Part shown: positions 6,145 through 12,047 of the stretch, one piece after another
Layout of the letters: each line of letters starts with the position of its first letter
How positions within the stretch are numbered: position 1 is the first letter of the stretch
Assembly: GCA_019677205.1 (NCBI GenBank)
Contig: JAAMXY010001038.1
Location: forward strand, 3,007-15,053
Direction of reading: 5' to 3'
Length of the DNA: 12,047 bases
From: Pinguiococcus pyrenoidosus
Lineage: Eukaryota > Sar > Pinguiophyceae > Pinguiochrysidales > Pinguiochrysidaceae
The notes under the pieces: model-generated
What the model saw: only the letters and a program-made list of their open reading frames with translations
The model's database searches: none
Told to the model about the DNA's origin: nothing
Made by a program: the position numbers and the translations under genes

Positions 6145-7908
6145 ATGGCGACTGCGCTGCCCGCCAGCGTCCTGAAGGGCCTCCAGATGCCGCCCAGCTC
6201 CACCTGGAGCTGCATCAAGCGCTTCCGAGTGCCCAGCAGGCGCGGGCAGAAGGCCTACCTGCCCGAGGCAGTGGCGTTCTGCGTGCGCAGCATGATCGAA
6301 GTGCCGCAGCGGAGCTGGGACCAGACGGGCAAGCCGCTGGTGTGCGGCTTCGGCGGCGGGAACGGCCATGTGCACGCGTCGGATGGACCGGAGTACACCT
6401 ACCACCTCACGCTGAGCAAGGACAACGACGCCCTGGCCTCCGTGCACCGCCGAGGCGTGTCGGTGTTCCGCCGCGACCCGGCCGGCCACTGGGTGGAGCA
6501 GGAGAAGCTGCTGCTGGACATGTCCGGATGGGCCGGCCCCGGTCGGGAGGCCGCCAGGCAGGGAGACAGCTCCAAGGGCACCATTCCGCATCGCCTGGAG
6601 TGGGTGGGCCCGGGTTCCAGCCGCCTCGCGATGATCAGCCATAGCATCCGCGGCGGCCTGCAGCCCGCCGTGGTGACCAACAAGGGCTCCCGCATCTCGC
6701 TGTGGAGCGTGCCCCCGGACAGTGCCACCAGGAGAAGGAAGCGGAAGCGAGAGGGAGACCGCATCACCGTGTTCAATCCTGACCGGCCGAATAGCGGCGG
6801 GATGAACCCGTTCTGGCAGATTCCGCAGCGCTCGCCCCCGGCCACGCTCAGCGTCATCCCCGGCCCGGCCACGGACGCCGACGAGAACAACCTAGATAGC
6901 TACGTGGCCATCTGCGGCTACCGAGACGGCATGATCCGGATGTGGAGTCTGGACTCGCGGAAGCCGTCGACGTCGTGCCTCTTCCGCTGGTCGCTCCTCG
7001 ACTCGCCCTGCCGGCCCCTCGACGCCGGCGTGCGGCTCTTCGACAGCCGCAGCCGCCGCTTCGTGACGCAGGAGATCCCCGTCAAGGGCGCCAGCCTCAC
7101 CAGAGTTACCGGCGAGAACGGCGCGGAGAGGCTCGTGCTCGTCATCCTCCTGCGCTTCAGTAGACAGCTCCGCCGGAGCGACGCGGGGGGCATGTTCTAC
7201 ATGGCCGAGCCGGAGCCCACGCGCATGCACAACACGCGCACCACCGAGCAGGGCGTCATCTGGGCCCTGGACCTGGGGCCCAACGCGGACGCCATGGACG
7301 TAGAGCCCTCCGAGGAGGGCAAGGACGAGGCCAAGGTGGTCAGCATGAAGCTCTCCGAGTTCTGCATCAGCTCCATCCGCCGCATGACCTGCCTGCACGA
7401 CTCCTTCGGGAAGACGATGCAGCTCGCCGGCGTCGACCGCTCCAACCACGCGCAGAAGCCCTGGGTCGTGAGCGCCGGGGAGGGCCCCACGCGGAACCTG
7501 CTCGTGCACAACGTCGTCACCGGCGCCCTGCTGCACGAGCTCAAGGGCCACACGAACACCGTCCACACCCTCAGCATCGAGGGCCAGTGGCTCGCCTCCG
7601 GATCCAAGGACGGCACGGTGCGCCTGTGGCGCTGGCAGCTCGGCGAGTGCGTTCGGGTGCTCTACGCGGGGGAGCACCGCTTCCCCTTCTTCGCGCACCA
7701 TCCCTCGTCGGCCGATGAGCTCCACGAGGCCGACTCGACCTCTAGAGCGCTGCTGCAGATGAGCTTGGCATATAGACCGCCAACCATCATCGCGGCAGTG
7801 GTCGGGAAGGAAGGCGACTGGGTGGCCGGTGGCGGCCACGAGCTCTGCGTTAGTGGCAAGACCGTGATCCGCGTCTGGAGCGGCAACAAGCGCAGGCGCT
7901 ACGAATGA
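6145..7908 (+). CDS. WD40-repeat protein, probably nuclear, family not recognised
   Basis: This is a 587-residue protein from the ATG at 6145; the frame is also open from an ATG at 6109. I prefer 6145 because a pyrimidine tract plus AG abuts it and MATALPAS looks like a natural start. The clearest repeat is at about residues 460-500: LLHELKGHTNTVHTLSIEGQ, then LASGSKDGTVRLWRW, with the GH and WD-type ends of a blade. A second blade is visible at about 258-275 (YRDGMIRMWSLDS), and the C-terminus closes with TVIRVWSG. Other blades are too diverged to count, but the length would suit one seven-bladed propeller with insertions. A basic cluster RRRKRKRE at about 196 and the tail NKRRRYE look like nuclear localisation signals. 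An acidic insert (MDVEPSEEGKDEAK) lies mid-protein. There are no introns inside and it ends in TGA. WD40 propellers act as protein-binding platforms; the specific partner is not evident. Confidence 0.85.
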   Translation: MATALPASVLKGLQMPPSSTWSCIKRFRVPSRRGQKAYLPEAVAFCVRSMIEVPQRSWDQTGKPLVCGFGGGNGHVHASDGPEYTYHLTLSKDNDALASVHRRGVSVFRRDPAGHWVEQEKLLLDMSGWAGPGREAARQGDSSKGTIPHRLEWVGPGSSRLAMISHSIRGGLQPAVVTNKGSRISLWSVPPDSATRRRKRKREGDRITVFNPDRPNSGGMNPFWQIPQRSPPATLSVIPGPATDADENNLDSYVAICGYRDGMIRMWSLDSRKPSTSCLFRWSLLDSPCRPLDAGVRLFDSRSRRFVTQEIPVKGASLTRVTGENGAERLVLVILLRFSRQLRRSDAGGMFYMAEPEPTRMHNTRTTEQGVIWALDLGPNADAMDVEPSEEGKDEAKVVSMKLSEFCISSIRRMTCLHDSFGKTMQLAGVDRSNHAQKPWVVSAGEGPTRNLLVHNVVTGALLHELKGHTNTVHTLSIEGQWLASGSKDGTVRLWRWQLGECVRVLYAGEHRFPFFAHHPSSADELHEADSTSRALLQMSLAYRPPTIIAAVVGKEGDWVAGGGHELCVSGKTVIRVWSGNKRRRYE

Positions 7909-8542
7909 CGCGCCGGCGCCGGCGGAGACACTCGATCGCGTCCAGCTTCCTCCGCTCTTTCCGGCCACTGGACGAGGTCACCTTTACCCCATACACAAGA
8001 CGTGCAGCTGCTCTGATAGTGAACACATTATGATCTAGACGTTTGAGCCAACGGAGTTAGCCCTATTCTTCATTCTCCCTGAGAGTGTGTGTATATTTTT
8101 TTGGCTCGTAGGTGGAGATCCTTGAAATGTCTCCACCGCCAGTATGCTCTGCACGGGTCGTGGCGCCGAAGTTGAGATTCCACAGAAGTTCAGAGCGAAG
8201 CACAGAAAGAAAAGAAAAGAAAGAAAGGCAAGCTTCTCGCTTCGCGTTGCGTCCGCCACTGTCACTGGTCTCTCCTACAAGGCGAAAGCTTGCACACATC
8301 ACGCAGCTTGAGACACAGTCGCCCCGGGAGCGCCCGACTCTTGCCTCTTCCCAAGGTCTGGTGCGCTCCTCGGGAGGCCGGGTGGAAACGGACGCAACAG
8401 GAAAACGCAGTCACAGCTGTCCACGGCACGTTTATTTAACTCTTTCGTACGAAGCTACGTCTTAGGTCGGCGGGATGTACTCCACTGCCGTGCTCTAGCA
8501 AATCTCAGCCGCTCAAGCCAGAGGTTCTTCTCTACACGTATT
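7909..8542. other. Intergenic region between convergent genes
   Basis: This is the shared 3' flank of the WD40 gene (+) and the orphan membrane protein gene (-). It contains a short TG/TA-rich spot near 8087-8104 and a purine tract of GAAA-like units near 8204-8230. I found no clear AATAAA on the plus strand after the WD40 stop. No supported gene is present. Confidence 0.5.
8431..8436 (-). terminator. Possible AATAAA polyadenylation signal of the orphan gene
   Basis: On the minus strand this reads AATAAA, about 110 nt past the TAG stop at 8543-8545, which is a normal distance for a polyadenylation signal. There is no other support. Confidence 0.35.
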
Positions 8543-10232
8543 CTACAAGAAGCATCGGGGCACGACAGCGATCTGACTGCGGTCGTCGGCGGGTCTCTGG
8601 GACTTGCGGTATAGCTTGCGTTGCTCGACTGCAAAGCGCCGCACTTTCCACCAGCTTGGACTGAGGAACCAGGGGCCGAAGGGGACAGGCTCCTCCGGAG
8701 CGTCGCAGTCCATCAAGCGCCGCATGCTTAGTCGGATTTTCTCGCGCGATCCATCGGGGGCGGTGCGCGTGAGCGTCCAGGCTGGGGAGATGCTCTGCCC
8801 ATGCCGCATCACCGTGGTGCCGGACACCTCGAAACCCGGCGGGTAGAGGGGCGCCCTATCGTGGAGGGGTTGGGGAGGAGCAGAGGAGAACCGCAGGGAA
8901 ACGCCCGCGACGGCAAGCGCGGTGAACACGGCGACAAGCCCGTACTTGACGCCGCTGCTCCTCGACTCCCCAAGGTTGGACACAGGAAGCTTGGCCTTCC
9001 TCGACTGCTCGACGCTCGGGGATCGAGCGCGGTCTCCTCGTGCGACGCCGAACTGATCGGCTTGCAGCTTGTCCGCTTCGGGAGTAAAGGGCGGAAACAG
9101 ACCCCGCGCGCTCTGCGGTGAAACAACCAGAGAGTAGGCGCCGAAGGGGTCGCAAGCGGCCTCGTCGATGAGCTCTCCGCGCAGGCTCTCGGAGTCGTTC
9201 GTGCTGCCCACGGAGCGTGCGATGGACGGCGGGCAGATCGGAGCGTTCGGGTCGCGGGTGTAGCTATCCCCCTCGGTTGTGCTGCTGATCACGAAGTCGC
9301 CCGACTCGCCGCTTGCTTCGCCAGAGAGGTGCTGCGCCGCCTCTTCGGAGATGTACCCGCGGGGGCCAAGGGGGGTTCCGAAAGTCGAATCCTGGACGCC
9401 GTCATCTTCGGGAGCAGAAAAGCTTGCGGGCGAGGCCGACGACGCGGGGGCCGGAACGGGACTGCCGTCCGTGTCGCTGCCGAAATCGTTCATGGAATCA
9501 CTCGCGCTGGTCTCCACCGTCGAGGGGGAGATGGTGCCGTCAGATGGGCCGGTCGGCGAAGGTGGGCGGCTCTTGCCCGCGACATACTGGAGGACCTCGT
9601 CGTCTGCGTCGGTTGGCACCAGCTCGTCGATGGCCCGCTTCCACGCCTTCGCGAGCTCTTCTTCGTTCTGCGAACCCTCACTGCCGTCGAAGGACAGCGT
9701 GCGCTGGTCCACTTGCTCAAGCTCGGGGCTGTCCCGCCGGCGCGCTGAGCGGCGCGGCGTGGAGTACGCCTCTCCGACGAGATCCAGGAAGGCTCGGACG
9801 CGAGACGGTGTCACCGGCTCGCCAGACCGCGACAGATCCTTGGCCCAACGCTGCAGCTCCGCCACACGATCCCTCTGTGCATTGTTGTTCAGGGGTTACT
9901 CATGGATCCACACAAGGGACAAGTGTGATCATCCACGGCAGATCGTGTGCTGGCCAACTGACCTGCTTGCCCTTCTCCAGCCTGCGGATGAAGTCCTCAA
10001 AGGGCCCGCCGCTCCACTCGGGATGCTGCAGTCGGAGCTTGGCGAGCTGCTTCTTGTAGTTGTACTGCCTCTCCTCTTCCTTGAGCTTGGAGATGAAGTC
10101 CATGTGGTTGGTCACCACATGCGGCGAGTTGACGTTGGAGAAGGACCGTCGAAGCTCGTCCACCGAGTTCGATCGCCGAGGCGCGTGCGAGACCGCCGGT
10201 GGCGACGGAGTGATCGGTGTCTCGGCGGCCAT
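8543..10232 (-). CDS. Orphan single-pass membrane protein, two exons
   Basis: Exon 1 runs 10232-9963 (90 codons) and exon 2 runs 9874-8543 (443 residues and a TAG), giving 533 residues. The start chosen is the ATG at 10232, in the context AGCATGG with a pyrimidine tract just upstream. An in-frame ATG at 10367 would add 45 residues of Arg-rich sequence. Residues of about 40-100 are charged and helical (FISKLKEEERQYNYKKQLAK, then RRLEKGKQRDRVAELQRWAK), suggesting a coiled coil. A long Ser/Pro/acidic segment follows (about 130-390), probably disordered. One hydrophobic helix, YGLVAVFTALAVAGVSL, lies at about residue 401. After it comes a 110-residue tail containing PLYPPGFEVSGTTVMRHG and many Trp, Arg and Pro residues. 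No signal peptide is seen. I recognise no family. A type II or tail-region anchored protein with a large cytosolic or nuclear-side N-terminus is an inference. Confidence 0.75.
9875..9962 (-). other. Predicted 88-nt GT-AG intron in the orphan gene
   Basis: The donor is CAG|GTCAGT at 9962 and the acceptor ATGCACAG ends at 9875. CTGAAC about 20 nt before the acceptor could be the branch site. Both junctions are at codon boundaries, joining EKGKQ to RDRVAELQ in a charged helix. Reading through instead gives 20 codons and a stop. Confidence 0.75.
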
Positions 10233-10247
10233 GCTGGAGAGGAAGCG
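10233..10247 (-). promoter_or_regulatory. Pyrimidine tract with AG one base before the orphan gene's ATG
   Basis: On the minus strand, CGCTTCCTCTCCAG is followed by one C and then the ATG. This is the same layout as at the WD40 and SURF6 starts. It may be a trans-splice or cis-splice acceptor, or a pyrimidine-rich initiator. Confidence 0.4.
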
Positions 10248-10367
10248 TGGACTAGATCGGAGTCGGACCAGCGCCAAATTGCGCGCGCGACTTGGGGTCC
10301 GGAGGAGCTCTGCACCGATCTCGGAGCACTCGCGCTTCCATTTGAATGAAACGCGCGGGAAAGGCAC

Positions 10368-10708
10368 CCAACAACGAACTTGTGACAGAAGGATTACGCG
10401 AGTCCTCTGCAGGGGGGTTTCTCTCTTTTCATACTTGAAAAATATTTATCCAATATTTTATATACTTTTGATGATAATTATTATATTGTATCTAACGGTA
10501 TAAGCTCGCCATCGCTCAAAAGATGACACAAACCAGTTTTCAGCGACCAAATAACCGTTTCATCAAAGTTTTAAAGTATCAGTTACAGAAAGAAAATCAA
10601 TTATAAATATAAAAAGAATAAAGTCCCATGGATAACGTCTCTAGTTCACCAAACGCCCAAAATCTCTTCCCGCAGCCCTCTTCCACCGCGTTTTGCGCGC
10701 GCCTGGCA
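10368..10708. promoter_or_regulatory. Divergent intergenic region with an AT-rich core
   Basis: This region separates the orphan gene (-) from the SURF6 gene (+) and must hold both promoters unless the upstream ATGs at 10367 and 10628 are used. From about 10431 to 10622 the sequence is strikingly AT-rich (ATATTTTATATACTT and similar), in sharp contrast to the GC-rich coding regions. The motif TTGTGACAGAAGGATT lies at 10380-10395. No RNA gene is seen. Confidence 0.5.
10380..10395 (+). repeat. 16-bp match to the left inverted-repeat arm junction
   Basis: TTGTGACAGAAGGATT is identical to 1198-1213, which spans the inner end of the left arm. The right arm diverges after TTGTGACAGA. The copy here lacks the rest of the arm, so it is either a remnant of the same repeat family or a short shared regulatory motif. 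Confidence 0.6.
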
Positions 10709-10744
10709 CCTCTACCCTCCATTCTTCTCATCCTTCGCACGAAG
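10709..10744 (+). promoter_or_regulatory. Pyrimidine-rich stretch and AG directly before the SURF6 ATG
   Basis: A C/T-rich run (CTACCCTCCATTCTTCTCAT) leads to CGCACGAAG, which abuts the ATG at 10745. No convincing donor is seen upstream that would make it a normal intron end. Confidence 0.4.
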
Positions 10745-11842
10745 ATGCTAGCGCCCGCGCAGGCGCACGATGCCTTCTTTTGCTCGGTGCTGGAGCTGGT
10801 TCCCAGGGACCTGCTGCTCAACCGCCTCGAGGCCGTGGCGGACCCTTCCGCGCGCTTTCAAAAGCACAAGAAGCAGAACAAGCAGTCTGCGCAGCAGAAG
10901 AAGGCCGAGGCGCGCAAGCTGAAACGCAAGCGCTTCGATCTCGCGCTGTCCGAGAACGTGTCGGAAGCGCAGGCGCGTCGAGAGGAGGAAGAGCGCCAGG
11001 AGGCAGAAGCGCGCCTGCAGGAGGCGAACAGTGAGGAGGCCCAAGAGAAAGCGGAGCAGCAAGAAGCGGAGCTGAAGCAGTTCTTGGAGAGCGAGGCGGA
11101 GCTGCCAAAGCAGCGCGTGAGCAGCATCGTGGAACTGCAGCAGAGACTCCACGAGCGCATCCGGCAGCAGCAGCAGCAGCGAGAAGGCAAGGGCAAGACG
11201 AAGAAGAGGAAGGCGGAGCGCAAGGCCGAGAAACAGCCCAGCACGAGACAGGCAAAAGCCGTCCGCGACAAAAAGGCCCCCGAGGGTAAGGACCCCGAGC
11301 AAGCGCGGACCAAGGAGACCAGCGCAGCGGAGGACAAGTCGGTGCCGGAGATCGACTTCGGGGACATCATCGTGCCGGACGAGAAGGACCGCGCAAAGTT
11401 TCAGACCAAGCAGCGCGGCTCGAAGATCGGGGAGCTGCGGAAGCAGCTGGTGGAAGCGGAGGCCAAGGAGCGGCGGCTGGCGGAGCTGCGGACGACGGAT
11501 GACGGCGCGCTGGCTGCGGAGCAGCAAAAGTGGGAGGATGCCATCAACGACAGCAGGGGAAAGCGCGTCAAGGACAACCGGAAGCTGCTTCGGAAGGCGC
11601 TCAAGGCGCGGGAGCGGAAGAAGGGCAAGAGCAAGGAGGCGTGGGAGGGCCGGCTCAAGGCGCAGCAGAAGGCGCAGCAAGACAAGCAGGAGACGCGGCG
11701 CGAGAACCTCCGGAAGAGAAAGAGCGGCGACAGGGCGGACGGCGGACCCAAGGCCAAGCGGGCAAAACGGCGGCCAGGCTTCGAAGGGAAGAAAAGCGAG
11801 TTCCTAAACAAGAACAAGAACAAGAACAAGAACAAGACATGA
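10745..11842 (+). CDS. SURF6: SURF6/Rrp14-family nucleolar ribosome-biogenesis protein
   Basis: SURF6 (yeast Rrp14) works in the nucleolus in early pre-rRNA processing and in assembly of both ribosomal subunits. I start at the ATG at 10745 (365 residues), since MLAPAQAHDAFFCSVLELVP resembles the family's conserved N-terminal segment (acidic/aromatic then LL-x-L(I/V)P). The frame is open from 10628, but that extension looks like untranslated leader. A lysine-rich region (about residues 39-62) and a long charged helix with a QQQQQ run precede the conserved C-terminal domain. That domain includes VPEIDFGDIIVPD, QKWEDAINDSRGKRVKDNRK (about 261 on), LLRKALKARERKKGKSKEAW and the near-C-terminal KRRPGFEGKK. 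The last of these is the usual SURF6 ending. The protein ends in five Asn-Lys repeats. No introns are seen. The stop is TGA. Confidence 0.9.
   Translation: MLAPAQAHDAFFCSVLELVPRDLLLNRLEAVADPSARFQKHKKQNKQSAQQKKAEARKLKRKRFDLALSENVSEAQARREEEERQEAEARLQEANSEEAQEKAEQQEAELKQFLESEAELPKQRVSSIVELQQRLHERIRQQQQQREGKGKTKKRKAERKAEKQPSTRQAKAVRDKKAPEGKDPEQARTKETSAAEDKSVPEIDFGDIIVPDEKDRAKFQTKQRGSKIGELRKQLVEAEAKERRLAELRTTDDGALAAEQQKWEDAINDSRGKRVKDNRKLLRKALKARERKKGKSKEAWEGRLKAQQKAQQDKQETRRENLRKRKSGDRADGGPKAKRAKRRPGFEGKKSEFLNKNKNKNKNKT
11807..11836 (+). repeat. (AACAAG)5 microsatellite at the end of SURF6
   Basis: Five perfect hexamers encode five Asn-Lys pairs right before the Thr and TGA. Being hexameric, it can expand or contract without changing frame. 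It extends the basic tail typical of the family. Confidence 0.9.
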
Positions 11843-11925
11843 GGTAGAAGGTGATGCCGCAAATCAACGAAGTTCCATCCCTCTGGCGAAAGCTATTCAA
11901 TGCACGTCGGTCTGGCCAGCTGTCG

Positions 11926-12047
11926 CTACGACTGCCGAAGCTCTGTGGCTTGCGCACCGTCGGCTTGCATGTCGCCCATCTGAGGTTGCTGCAAACGCTC
12001 GGCGAGATTCACTATCAAAGGCTGGGAAAGGTGCTCGGCCGTCCTCT
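11926..12047 (-). CDS. Possible C-terminal end of a gene running off the right edge
   Basis: The minus frame is open from the window edge for 39 codons to a TAG at 11926-11928. It reads EHLSQPLIVNLAERLQQPQM, then GDMQADGAQATELRQS, which looks protein-like. It would converge on SURF6 with about 84 bp between stops. The plus strand is also open from an ATG at about 11854 to the edge (MPQINEVPSLWRKL and on), so the strand is uncertain. No family is recognised. Confidence 0.25.
   Translation of the reverse strand, partial: RTAEHLSQPLIVNLAERLQQPQMGDMQADGAQATELRQS

Noticed and set aside
5647-6642. 331-codon open frame on the minus strand
   Set aside because: It overlaps the WD40 gene's 5' end on the opposite strand, is Ala/Gly/Arg-rich and shows no motif. 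It is probably a GC-rich shadow.
6892-7968. 358-codon open frame antisense to the WD40 gene
   Set aside because: Its composition (Val/Leu/Gly/Ala/His repeats) mirrors the plus-strand codons, and the plus product has WD repeats.
8204-8230. GAAA-rich purine tract as a designed or functional repeat
   Set aside because: It is short and imperfect, as is common in intergenic DNA.
9279-10349. 356-codon plus-strand frame across the orphan gene
   Set aside because: It crosses the predicted intron and both exons of the minus-strand gene, and its product is Ser/Arg-rich without motifs. The minus reading gives phase-matched splicing and a membrane helix.
10748-11680. 310-codon Leu-rich open frame antisense to SURF6
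   Set aside because: Leu and Arg runs arise from the complement of Lys/Gln/Glu codons (AAG, CAG, GAG). SURF6 is firmly identified on the plus strand.
1-12047. CRISPR array, tRNA, rRNA or prokaryotic operon
   Set aside because: There are no spaced repeats, no tRNA-like T-arm with a foldable cloverleaf, no rRNA signature and no Shine-Dalgarno-linked gene runs; the genes have eukaryotic introns and families.

Overview
This window looks like nuclear DNA of an intron-poor, GC-rich, probably unicellular eukaryote. Every recognisable gene is eukaryotic: a SURF6/Rrp14-type nucleolar protein, a WD40 protein with nuclear-type basic motifs, an STK16-type kinase relic, a PAZ-like Argonaute fragment and a pogo/Tigger-type DDE transposase relic. 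Genes face both ways with no operon logic and no Shine-Dalgarno sites, and I can see short GT-AG introns whose phases fit. A compact protist or alga, perhaps a red alga, would fit, but the lineage cannot be settled from the sequence alone.

The window has two halves. The left half (1-4735) is mostly broken or partial. At the left edge a minus-strand gene, probably Argonaute-like, contributes two exons and runs off the window. Next comes a 2.77-kb segment bounded by a perfect 55-bp inverted repeat (1153-1207 and 3878-3932) whose outer ends abut TA dinucleotides. Inside lie a decayed plus-strand Tudor-like gene, a decayed minus-strand STK16-like kinase gene facing it, and a second Tudor-like motif beside the right arm. 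Just outside the right arm is a frameshifted DDE transposase. The arrangement suggests a transposon-bounded segment that has captured host gene pieces, or an inverted duplication.

The right half (6041-12047) is ordinary compact gene space. It holds a long WD40 gene (+), a two-exon orphan membrane protein gene (-) convergent with it, and a SURF6 gene (+) divergent from the orphan. An AT-rich intergenic region separates the last two. A possible gene end lies at the right edge. The WD40 and SURF6 genes and the SURF6 role in ribosome assembly are the firmest calls. The three intact genes share an oddity: a pyrimidine tract ending in AG lies 0-1 nt upstream of the likely ATG. This could mean spliced-leader acceptors, short 5' introns or initiator-type promoters.

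The intact genes use TGA and TAG as stops, so the in-frame TGA and TAG in the left half are better read as decay than as recoding.
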